Position numbers and translations under genes: made by a program
Notes under the pieces: generated by a model
What the model was told of the DNA's origin: nothing
The model's input: the letters and a program-made list of their open reading frames with translations, nothing else
Database searches by the model: none
NCBI GenBank assembly: GCA_029718625.1
Contig: CM056389.1
Coordinates: 8,921,264 to 8,985,263 of the forward strand
DNA length: 64,000 bases
Direction: 5' to 3'
From: Synaphobranchus kaupii
Lineage: Eukaryota > Chordata > Actinopteri > Anguilliformes > Synaphobranchidae
In this document: positions 9,483 to 16,886 of the stretch, in pieces
Layout of the letters: every line of letters begins with the position of its first letter
How positions within the stretch are numbered: the first letter of the stretch is position 1

Positions 9483-11353
9483 TGCTGCAGCCAGTGGTTG
9501 AGCATGTCAGTTGCTGTCCTATCCGTCCAGTGGATGTCGTCTGTTCCAGTGTCAAAGTCCGCCTCCGGAAGCTTTGGGATGTGTGGCATGTTCCTGCGGA
9601 TGTGCTCGTTCATTTCTTCCAGGTTTTCCTTCTGGCGGCACTGCAGGTTCCCGGAGTAGTTTATCAGCGGAATCCAGATCTCCGCTGACGGGAATGTGTT
9701 TTTGGCTGCCCTCAGTGTGGTTTGGACTTGCTTGATGGCAGTTCTCTTGGGGTGCTGGTCCTTGTTGTTTATCCCAAAGGACAGGATGACTCTCTGTACC
9801 TTAGGGTCCACTGCTGTTTTCTCCAGGAGCCCTGCTGCGTGTAGGAATGTTGCTCCAGGGTAGCTGTCGATCTGGAGATCTCCCCTGGAGTAGGATTGGA
9901 TCCTGGAGAGGTTGGAGTCCCCCAGGATGATGTTCTGTTTTCTTACCGGGAGGATCCAATCCTGGACCTTCCTGGTGGATCTGGGGTGTCGTGTGGGGTA
10001 GAAGGTCCCGTTTTCTGCTCTGGCTTCTCTGGTGTGGGGCTGAGGAGTTAGGGTTGTGGGTGGGGTTGGTGTTAGGATTAGGGGTGGGGGTATGGTTGGG
10101 GTCAGGGTTGGGGGTAGGGTTCGTCCTGGGGTTGGGGTTAGGGTTAGGGTTGGGGGTGGGGTTCGTGCTGGGGTTGGGGTTAGGGTTAAGGTTGGAGGTA
10201 GGGTTCGTGCTGGGGTTGGGGTTAGGGTTGGGTTTAGGGTTGGGGGTAGGGTTTGTGCTGGGGTTGGGGTTAGGGTTAGGGTTGGGGTTGGGGTTGGGGT
10301 TAGGGTTGGGGGTAGGGTTCGTGCTGGGGTTGGGGTTAGGGTAGGGTTAGGGGTGGGGTTGTGGTTGGTTGTGGAGCGCCCTCTTGTGGTCCTCCGTTGT
10401 CGTTGCGGGAGCGGCTGTGGCTCAGTCTGCCAGTCCCCATCATTGTTGGTTGTGGAGCGCCCCCTTGTGGTGTTCCGGTGTCGTTGCGGGAGCGGCCGTC
10501 GCTCCGTCTGCCAGTCCTCATGGTTGTTGGTTGTGGAGCGCCCCCTGGTGGTGTTCCGGTGTCGTTGCGGGAGTGGCCGTCGCTCAGTCTCCCAGTCCCC
10601 ATGGCCTCCCCCGGTTCTTCTGTACCTCCTCTGTGTAGGTGCAGGGCTTCTGGGGGAAGTTGTCTGCCTCAGGGCTGGCCACTCTTTTTGGTACTGGTTC
10701 TGGTGCCGGTCCTGGGGTGCTGTGGCCATGGTCCTCCATGTCCTGGGTGGGGGTGGTGGGGTGTCTGCCAGTGCTGCGTATCTGTTGCTTGTGGAGACTG
10801 TGTTTGTAGTGCTCCTCTGAGTGTTTGTGGGTGTAATTGTGCTTTCGGCTATGTCCAGGGTGGTTCGGTGTAGTTTCCTTCCAAACTTCTTCCTTGCCCA
10901 CCTGGTAGCCACCTGGAATGCTTCCGGCCAGTTTGTGAGGTGGATTCTCTTCAGTCTCTCCGTGAGTTGTTGCAGTATCATCTGGTAGTGTTCTTCCAGG
11001 ATCTGCATACATGTGTGGAGCCAATTCAGTGCGTTTCCTGCCAGTTTCATCATGGTGTCCTCTGTGGGGGACGCCGGCCTCACCAGGGTAGCCAGTTCCC
11101 GCATCTTCCTTTGCAGGCTTGCTGGTGGAACAGTCTTCCCTCCGGTCACTGCAGTGTTCTGAAGGTGGTGTGTGGTCTGGATAATCTTGAAGAGAATCCT
11201 GGTGGCTTCCGCAAAGGCTGCCATACTATTAGGTGTAGGTGCTGTGTTGTGTGGGTGTGGTGTTTTGGTATGTGTAAGCGGTGGTGCAGTCGGCGGTGCG
11301 GTTTTTGGCTGATTGGTAGCGTGCGTTGTTAACTCGAGGTTAACGCATACCAA
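9473..11353 (-). CDS. PLE ORF1: low-complexity protein with C-terminal SGNH/GDSL esterase-like domain (unit 1)
   Basis: 626 aa. The N-terminal part (44-165) is helical and basic near 150-162. Residues 251-331 are three 27-aa repeats rich in Arg (core PLPQR then TTRGRSTTN). Residues 333-435 are a Pro/Thr/Leu linker encoded by telomere-like DNA. Residues 472-626 look like an SGNH hydrolase: GDSN at 478-481 with Ser480 as nucleophile, PGA at 499-501, GINN at 527-530 (block III), and DDIH at 605-608 giving the Asp-x-x-His pair. GDSL esterase ORFs occur in some LINE ORF1s and in rotifer terminons, where their role is unclear. Met44 is an alternative start (MAAFAEAT). ORF1 precedes ORF2 with an 8-codon overlap. 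Substrate and role in transposition cannot be told from sequence. Confidence 0.85.
   Translation of the reverse strand: MVCVNLELTTHATNQPKTAPPTAPPLTHTKTPHPHNTAPTPNSMAAFAEATRILFKIIQTTHHLQNTAVTGGKTVPPASLQRKMRELATLVRPASPTEDTMMKLAGNALNWLHTCMQILEEHYQMILQQLTERLKRIHLTNWPEAFQVATRWARKKFGRKLHRTTLDIAESTITPTNTQRSTTNTVSTSNRYAALADTPPPPPRTWRTMATAPQDRHQNQYQKEWPALRQTTSPRSPAPTQRRYRRTGGGHGDWETERRPLPQRHRNTTRGRSTTNNHEDWQTERRPLPQRHRNTTRGRSTTNNDGDWQTEPQPLPQRQRRTTRGRSTTNHNPTPNPTLTPTPARTLPPTLTPTPTPTLTLTPTPAQTLPPTLNPTLTPTPARTLPPTLTLTPTPARTPPPTLTLTPTPGRTLPPTLTPTIPPPLILTPTPPTTLTPQPHTREARAENGTFYPTRHPRSTRKVQDWILPVRKQNIILGDSNLSRIQSYSRGDLQIDSYPGATFLHAAGLLEKTAVDPKVQRVILSFGINNKDQHPKRTAIKQVQTTLRAAKNTFPSAEIWIPLINYSGNLQCRQKENLEEMNEHIRRNMPHIPKLPEADFDTGTDDIHWTDRTATDMLNHWLQHLN
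9476..9482 (-). promoter_or_regulatory. Predicted -1 ribosomal frameshift site (U UUA AAC), unit 1
   Basis: On the minus strand ORF1 ends CAT TTA AAC TAG, so the heptamer T TTA AAC sits in the zero frame directly before the stop. A -1 slip gives TTT AAA CTA and continues into ORF2. The ORF2 frame is closed by a TGA only a few codons upstream, so the overlap is minimal. A stem can form starting 6 nt after the heptamer (TCCCC with GGGGA, enclosing CCC with GGG). UUUAAAC is the slippery sequence of coronaviruses. Frameshifting is inferred, not shown. Confidence 0.8.
10049..10357. repeat. Telomere-like repeat tract inside ORF1 of unit 1
   Basis: The plus strand here is a run of TTAGGG, TTGGGG and TTCGTGCTGGGG-type words with a loose 42-48-bp periodicity. 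Read on the minus strand it encodes the Pro/Thr/Leu linker of ORF1 (residues 333-435). Equivalent tracts lie at 14855-15163, 19663-19972 and 24475-24784. Confidence 0.85.
10361..10603 (-). repeat. Three 81-bp in-frame repeats in ORF1
   Basis: Three tandem 81-bp units encode 27-aa Arg-rich repeats (ORF1 residues 251-331). Each contains a DW(E/Q)TE motif, PLPQR and TTRGRSTTN. The basic RGR-type composition would suit nucleic-acid binding, but this is inference. Confidence 0.8.
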
Positions 11354-11615
11354 TCCAGCCTATACTTACCAAGACTGGTACCTTGTAGCTTAGTTGACAC
11401 CGTTAGGTTTCCACTACAAGATAGCACAGTCCCTGTAGTGCCGTGTCTGTAGTACTCCTGGTCCGTGTACTGCAGCAGCGGCGTCTACTAGTAGTCAGCA
11501 GTTAAAACTGCAGTTTGTTTTTGCTTTTTAGAGAAGTTTTCCTCAGCAGGAGCGATTCTTCTATTCTTCTAGAAGAGTGTTCGTAGTCCTTGCTGCTTCT
11601 CCCATGTAGTTCTAT

Positions 11616-11656
11616 GTGCACGACGTTTCGCCTTGTCTCAGGCTTCTTCAGGTGTG
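11616..11656 (-). ncRNA. Hammerhead-like ribozyme motif without stem III (unit 1 leader)
   Basis: Read on the minus strand: CTGAAGA (11651-11645), an extra A, stem II of GCCT/AGGC with a 6-nt loop (11643-11630), GAAA (11629-11626), then CGTC with predicted cleavage between 11622 and 11621. Stem I can start with CAC/GTG. Stem III is reduced to ACGT, a palindrome that could pair only between two molecules. Small hammerhead variants lacking stem III, associated with PLEs and cleaving as dimers, are known. The extra A next to stem II and the weak stem I make activity uncertain. Confidence 0.6.
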
Positions 11657-11694
11657 AGGTGGGTGCTGTTTTTGCACCGGTATTTACGGTCCCT

Positions 11695-11798
11695 GAGAGG
11701 ACCTGATTGAGACCAGTCTGAGACCGGTTTGGGGGAGGAGCCCCTTGAGAGGACCTGGTTGAGACCAGTCTGAGTCCGGTTTGGGGGAGGAGCCCCGT
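11695..11798 (-). repeat. 52-bp direct duplication in the PLE 5' leader
   Basis: Two tandem 52-bp copies, each starting GAGAGGACCTG and containing GAGACCAGTCTGAG and GGGGGAGGAGCCCC, lie between the hammerhead-like motif and the element's 5' end. The same pair recurs in units 2 and 3. Function unknown. Confidence 0.75.
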
Positions 11799-12080
11799 GG
11801 GGGGAGGAGTCCTGTTTGTCCCCGCGGTTTGTTTGTGTTCCTCTATGTTTTGTCCTGTTTAAAGGTATTTCCTGTTGTTGTGGTATTTTTTGTGTTTACT
11901 TTGTGTGATTCTATCCCAGTTGTTAGTAATAACTGAAGGCGCTGGCTGGTTTAGGTTTTTAAGTTAAATCTTTATTTCCCAAGTCAACCCGTGTGAGGGC
12001 GCCTTGGGAAGGAAAGTTTGCGCTGGCCATTCAGGGTACTGCAACCTTTAAATTAGGAAGAATTTGGTCCCTACTTTGTT

Positions 12081-14288
12081 TTACCAGCGTTTATTTAAAC
12101 CCGCTGGGAATATGGTGTTAAGTTTTCTAATCCAATGTCTTTCTGCTCTACGTCTGTCCTCTTGTGTCCAGTTTATGTTTGTTTGAAGACCCGATATTTC
12201 TAGTGCGTCGAGTCCATGGTGTAGGAAGTGCGGCACTAGGTGTGTGTCCATTTCCCTATGGTTTTTAATGTTATATATGTGTTGTGCTAATCTAGTCCTA
12301 ATTTCATTTCCTGTCTCCCCTACATATTTTACATTGCAGTGTTTGCACTGTATTGCATACACGCAGTTCTGTGTGTTTGCTGTAATTGTTTGTGTGATAA
12401 GATAGATTGTGTTTGTGGTGTTGTTCTTGATTGCCGTGCTCCGTCTGTGGAATGTCCGGCTTTGTGTGGGTGGGGCGTTAATCTCCGGCAGTTTACTGCT
12501 GACCAGATAATCCTTCAGGTTCCGGTTCCTTTTGTATGCCGAAACGATCCTGTGTTCCCGCAGTAGATTAGTATTTTGTAAGGTCCTGGTGAGGTTTTGT
12601 TTAATTTTCCTGTTGGCTGTTTGGCTTAATTTTGAGTAAGTTGTGATGAGCGGAATTATTTTCCTCGCGTCCCGTTGTTTTGGGGCCAAGAAGGTTTTCC
12701 GGATCTGTCTGAGGAAGGATCTGGAATATCCCCTTGGTTTTAACGCTTTGAATAGTGTTCTGGTTGCCTCCTCAAAATCTGCAGTTTGTGTGCAGATTCT
12801 CCTGAATCTTAGAAGCTGTGATTTAATTAAGCCTCCGAATGTGTGTTTTGGGTGGAGACTGTCTTTATGTAGGAGTGCATGTGTGTCCGTGTCCTTAAAG
12901 AACACTTTTGTGTCTAGAGTGTGTGTTTGGGGAAATGAGGGTCCTTTGTATGTGGTGGTGTCCAAAAAATCTATATGTTCACTGTGTGTGGTATGTTTAA
13001 TTGTTATAGATGTGTGGTGTGTGTTGAGGATTTGTATGAAGTGTTGGAAGTCTTCTGTGCTGTGTGTCCATGTTCCCCAAATGTCATCTAAATATCTAAA
13101 GTAGTTTGTGGGGAGTTTGGGGCATTTTTTAAAAACCGTTTCCTCCCAGTGTGCCATGTAAATGTTGGCATACGCTGGTGCAAATTTTTTGCCCATCGCT
13201 GTGCCGCTGATTTGGAGGAAGAATTCTTTGTTGAATTCAAAGTCGTTTTTTGTAAGGCTTATTTCCAGTAGCTGTAGGAGAATTGTGTCCGGTCGATTGT
13301 TGTCCGGGTACTTCTCCATCCAGGTTTTAACTGCTGTTAGTCCCGCTGCTGTGTTTATGTTTGTGTAGAGGCTATCTATGTCGATGGTGAAAAGGGTGGC
13401 TTCCACCGGTATTTTAGCGTTTTTAATTTTGTGTATGAAATCGTATGTGTCTTTGATGTAGCTATTGTGTTTTGTTGATAGCGGATTGAGGAAAAAATCC
13501 AAGTATTCCGCTATTCTGTAGGACTCGCTGTTGCAGTCCGAAATAATAGGTCTCCCTGGCGGGACCTCGTACGGTACGCTCCAGGATTCCGGTGTCTTGT
13601 GTATTTTAGGGAGGAGGTAAAAAATTCTAGGTCGCGGGTTGTCCTCCCCCCTTAGGTAAAAGCTTTGCCGTTTTGTGATGTAATTATTTTCTACGAGTGT
13701 CCGTATGATGGTGTGTATTTCCTGCGCTGTGTCCGGGTATATGGGTGCATTTAATTTTGTATAATGTGTCGTGTTGTTAAGTTGCCTGTAGGCCTCCTGC
13801 GTGTATTGTGCCCTGTCCATGATGACTATTGCACTTCCCTTATCCGCTGGTTTGATTATTATGTGTTTGTTTTTGGCCAGTCGAAGAAGTGCTTGGCTTT
13901 CTCCTCTGTTGAGGTTGTTTTCATCTCTGTGGGTTTGTGGATTAAGTGTTGTAATTAGTGTGTTGTTTTCTAGGATTAAGTGTGTGATTTCTGGAGGCAT
14001 GTCTTCCGGTCTGGGTTCCCAGTTTGATTTAGGTGTGAAGGGTGTCTGTTCCCTGGTTTCCGCCTCCTCAAAGAATACTGCCAGTTTTAGTTTCCTGTGG
14101 AACTCCTGGACTTGTCCCCTGAGGGTCTGTTTTTGTTTTTTGCGGGTATTAACCGTGGGAATGAACGACAGACCCCTATCCAGAAGGCTGTATTCATCCT
14201 GAGTGGGTGTATAATTGTTACTTAATAGTACTATATTTTTGTTCCCCTCCCTGTTTGTGCTTGGGTTTATGGGGATAGCTAGTTTAAA
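12081..14288 (-). CDS. PLE reverse transcriptase with GIY-YIG endonuclease (ORF2, unit 2)
   Basis: The predicted 639-aa sequence from the first ATG (14000) is identical to that of unit 1, including DKG, YLDD and the complete GIY-YIG domain. The frame again extends without a stop to the slippery heptamer at 14288-14282. With unit 1 this makes two apparently functional copies in tandem. Confidence 0.93.
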   Translation of the reverse strand, partial: FKLAIPINPSTNREGNKNIVLLSNNYTPTQDEYSLLDRGLSFIPTVNTRKKQKQTLRGQVQEFHRKLKLAVFFEEAETREQTPFTPKSNWEPRPEDMPPEITHLILENNTLITTLNPQTHRDENNLNRGESQALLRLAKNKHIIIKPADKGSAIVIMDRAQYTQEAYRQLNNTTHYTKLNAPIYPDTAQEIHTIIRTLVENNYITKRQSFYLRGEDNPRPRIFYLLPKIHKTPESWSVPYEVPPGRPIISDCNSESYRIAEYLDFFLNPLSTKHNSYIKDTYDFIHKIKNAKIPVEATLFTIDIDSLYTNINTAAGLTAVKTWMEKYPDNNRPDTILLQLLEISLTKNDFEFNKEFFLQISGTAMGKKFAPAYANIYMAHWEETVFKKCPKLPTNYFRYLDDIWGTWTHSTEDFQHFIQILNTHHTSITIKHTTHSEHIDFLDTTTYKGPSFPQTHTLDTKVFFKDTDTHALLHKDSLHPKHTFGGLIKSQLLRFRRICTQTADFEEATRTLFKALKPRGYSRSFLRQIRKTFLAPKQRDARKIIPLITTYSKLSQTANRKIKQNLTRTLQNTNLLREHRIVSAYKRNRNLKDYLVSSKLPEINAPPTQSRTFHRRSTAIKNNTTNTIYLITQTITANTQNCVYAIQCKHCNVKYVGETGNEIRTRLAQHIYNIKNHREMDTHLVPHFLHHGLDALEISGLQTNINWTQEDRRRAERHWIRKLNTIFPAGLNKRW

Positions 14289-16159
14289 TGCTGCAGCCAG
14301 TGGTTGAGCATGTCAGTTGCTGTCCTATCCGTCCAGTGGATGTCGTCTGTTCCAGTGTCAAAGTCCGCCTCCGGAAGCTTTGGGATGTGTGGCATGTTCC
14401 TGCGGATGTGCTCGTTCATTTCTTCCAGGTTTTCCTTCTGGCGGCACTGCAGGTTCCCGGAGTAGTTTATCAGCGGAATCCAGATCTCCGCTGACGGGAA
14501 TGTGTTTTTGGCTGCCCTCAGTGTGGTTTGGACTTGCTTGATGGCAGTTCTCTTGGGGTGCTGGTCCTTGTTGTTTATCCCAAAGGACAGGATGACTCTC
14601 TGTACCTTAGGGTCCACTGCTGTTTTCTCCAGGAGCCCTGCTGCGTGTAGGAATGTTGCTCCAGGGTAGCTGTCGATCTGGAGATCTCCCCTGGAGTAGG
14701 ATTGGATCCTGGAGAGGTTGGAGTCCCCCAGGATGATGTTCTGTTTTCTTACCGGGAGGATCCAATCCTGGACCTTCCTGGTGGATCTGGGGTGTCGTGT
14801 GGGGTAGAAGGTCCCGTTTTCTGCTCTGGCTTCTCTGGTGTGGGGCTGAGGAGTTAGGGTTGTGGGTGGGGTTGGTGTTAGGATTAGGGGTGGGGGTATG
14901 GTTGGGGTCAGGGTTGGGGGTAGGGTTCGTCCTGGGGTTGGGGTTAGGGTTAGGGTTGGGGGTGGGGTTCGTGCTGGGGTTGGGGTTAGGGTTAAGGTTG
15001 GAGGTAGGGTTCGTGCTGGGGTTGGGGTTAGGGTTGGGTTTAGGGTTGGGGGTAGGGTTTGTGCTGGGGTTGGGGTTAGGGTTAGGGTTGGGGTTGGGGT
15101 TGGGGTTAGGGTTGGGGGTAGGGTTCGTGCTGGGGTTGGGGTTAGGGTAGGGTTAGGGGTGGGGTTGTGGTTGGTTGTGGAGCGCCCTCTTGTGGTCCTC
15201 CGTTGTCGTTGCGGGAGCGGCTGTGGCTCAGTCTGCCAGTCCCCATCATTGTTGGTTGTGGAGCGCCCCCTTGTGGTGTTCCGGTGTCGTTGCGGGAGCG
15301 GCCGTCGCTCCGTCTGCCAGTCCTCATGGTTGTTGGTTGTGGAGCGCCCCCTGGTGGTGTTCCGGTGTCGTTGCGGGAGTGGCCGTCGCTCAGTCTCCCA
15401 GTCCCCATGGCCTCCCCCGGTTCTTCTGTACCTCCTCTGTGTAGGTGCAGGGCTTCTGGGGGAAGTTGTCTGCCTCAGGGCTGGCCACTCTTTTTGGTAC
15501 TGGTTCTGGTGCCGGTCCTGGGGTGCTGTGGCCATGGTCCTCCATGTCCTGGGTGGGGGTGGTGGGGTGTCTGCCAGTGCTGCGTATCTGTTGCTTGTGG
15601 AGACTGTGTTTGTAGTGCTCCTCTGAGTGTTTGTGGGTGTAATTGTGCTTTCGGCTATGTCCAGGGTGGTTCGGTGTAGTTTCCTTCCAAACTTCTTCCT
15701 TGCCCACCTGGTAGCCACCTGGAATGCTTCCGGCCAGTTTGTGAGGTGGATTCTCTTCAGTCTCTCCGTGAGTTGTTGCAGTATCATCTGGTAGTGTTCT
15801 TCCAGGATCTGCATACATGTGTGGAGCCAATTCAGTGCGTTTCCTGCCAGTTTCATCATGGTGTCCTCTGTGGGGGACGCCGGCCTCACCAGGGTAGCCA
15901 GTTCCCGCATCTTCCTTTGCAGGCTTGCTGGTGGAACAGTCTTCCCTCCGGTCACTGCAGTGTTCTGAAGGTGGTGTGTGGTCTGGATAATCTTGAAGAG
16001 AATCCTGGTGGCTTCCGCAAAGGCTGCCATACTATTAGGTGTAGGTGCTGTGTTGTGTGGGTGTGGTGTTTTGGTATGTGTAAGCGGTGGTGCAGTCGGC
16101 GGTGCGGTTTTTGGCTGATTGGTAGCGTGCGTTGTTAACTCGAGGTTAACGCATACCAA
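14279..16159 (-). CDS. PLE ORF1 with SGNH/GDSL esterase-like domain (unit 2)
   Basis: 626 aa, identical to ORF1 of unit 1: Arg-rich 27-aa repeats, Pro/Thr linker encoded by telomere-like DNA, and SGNH blocks GDSN, PGA, GINN and DDIH in order. It ends at the frameshift heptamer and is followed at once by ORF2. Confidence 0.85.
   Translation of the reverse strand: MVCVNLELTTHATNQPKTAPPTAPPLTHTKTPHPHNTAPTPNSMAAFAEATRILFKIIQTTHHLQNTAVTGGKTVPPASLQRKMRELATLVRPASPTEDTMMKLAGNALNWLHTCMQILEEHYQMILQQLTERLKRIHLTNWPEAFQVATRWARKKFGRKLHRTTLDIAESTITPTNTQRSTTNTVSTSNRYAALADTPPPPPRTWRTMATAPQDRHQNQYQKEWPALRQTTSPRSPAPTQRRYRRTGGGHGDWETERRPLPQRHRNTTRGRSTTNNHEDWQTERRPLPQRHRNTTRGRSTTNNDGDWQTEPQPLPQRQRRTTRGRSTTNHNPTPNPTLTPTPARTLPPTLTPTPTPTLTLTPTPAQTLPPTLNPTLTPTPARTLPPTLTLTPTPARTPPPTLTLTPTPGRTLPPTLTPTIPPPLILTPTPPTTLTPQPHTREARAENGTFYPTRHPRSTRKVQDWILPVRKQNIILGDSNLSRIQSYSRGDLQIDSYPGATFLHAAGLLEKTAVDPKVQRVILSFGINNKDQHPKRTAIKQVQTTLRAAKNTFPSAEIWIPLINYSGNLQCRQKENLEEMNEHIRRNMPHIPKLPEADFDTGTDDIHWTDRTATDMLNHWLQHLN
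14282..14288 (-). promoter_or_regulatory. Predicted -1 frameshift site, unit 2
   Basis: Same T TTA AAC heptamer followed by TAG (14281-14279) as in unit 1, with the same downstream stem. Confidence 0.8.
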
Positions 16160-16421
16160 TCCAGCCTATACTTACCAAGACTGGTACCTTGTAGCTTAGT
16201 TGACACCGTTAGGTTTCCACTACAAGATAGCACAGTCCCTGTAGTGCCGTGTCTGTAGTACTCCTGGTCCGTGTACTGCAGCAGCGGCGTCTACTAGTAG
16301 TCAGCAGTTAAAACTGCAGTTTGTTTTTGCTTTTTAGAGAAGTTTTCCTCAGCAGGAGCGATTCTTCTATTCTTCTAGAAGAGTGTTCGTAGTCCTTGCT
16401 GCTTCTCCCAGGTAGTTCTAT

Positions 16422-16462
16422 GTGCACGACGTTTCGCCTTGTCTCAGGCTTCTTCAGGTGTG
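16422..16462 (-). ncRNA. Hammerhead-like ribozyme motif (unit 2 leader)
   Basis: Same motif as in unit 1: CTGAAGA, GCCT/AGGC stem II, GAAA, CGTC, with predicted cleavage between 16428 and 16427. Spacing between successive motifs (4806 nt) equals the unit length, so read-through transcripts could be cut into unit-length RNAs. Confidence 0.6.
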
Positions 16463-16886
16463 AGGTGGGTGCTGTTTTTGCACCGGTATTTACGGTCCCT
16501 GAGAGGACCTGATTGAGACCAGTCTGAGACCGGTTTGGGGGAGGAGCCCCTTGAGAGGACCTGGTTGAGACCAGTCTGAGTCCGGTTTGGGGGAGGAGCC
16601 CCGTGGGGGGAGGAGTCCTGTTTGTCCCCGCGGTTTGTTTGTGTTCCTCTATGTTTTGTCCTGTTTAAAGGTATTTCCTGTTGTTGTGGTATTTTTTGTG
16701 TTTACTTTGTGTGATTCTATCCCAGTTGTTAGTAATAACTGAAGGCGCTGGCTGGTTTAGGTTTTTAAGTTAAATCTTTATTTCCCAAGTCAACCCGTGT
16801 GAGGGCGCCTTGGGAAGGAAAGTTTGCGCTGGCCATTCAGGGTACTGCAACCTTTAAATTAGGAAGAATTTGGTCCCTACTTTGTT

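Larger units (their letters stand above)
7145..11950 (-). mobile_element. Telomere-attached Penelope-like retroelement, unit 1 (complete, 4806 bp)
   Basis: A full unit read right to left: 5' leader with a hammerhead-like motif (11616-11656), ORF1 (11353-9473), frameshift site (9482-9476), ORF2 (to 7275), short 3' UTR with AATAAA, and a 3' end in CCTAA. The 3' end abuts TTAGGG repeats. The 5' end abuts the 3' end of unit 2 with nothing between. No target-site duplication is visible. Head-to-tail, 3'-end-first attachment to a G-strand is what extension of a telomere overhang by reverse transcription would give. The PLE identity rests on the DKG motif, RT motifs and GIY-YIG domain of ORF2. Confidence 0.93.
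11951..16756 (-). mobile_element. Telomere-attached Penelope-like retroelement, unit 2 (complete, 4806 bp)
   Basis: Practically identical to unit 1 (one difference seen in the leader, T to G at about 16411) and joined to it head to tail. The junction reads GGCTGG, then TTTAGG, then TTTTTAAG. Both ORFs, the frameshift heptamer, leader duplication and hammerhead-like motif are intact. Near identity implies very recent amplification or concerted exchange. Confidence 0.93.

Noticed and set aside
9991..10820. Long plus-strand ORFs of Gly/Val/Leu-rich repeats (also in units 2-4)
   Set aside because: They are antisense shadows of the ORF1 linker and Arg-rich repeats. The bias comes from telomere-like DNA, and no domain is recognisable.
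7145..11950. LTR retrotransposon or non-LTR LINE identity for the telomeric elements
   Set aside because: The DKG block, RT motif pattern and C-terminal GIY-YIG domain are PLE features. There are no LTR ends, and no APE or REL endonuclease is present.
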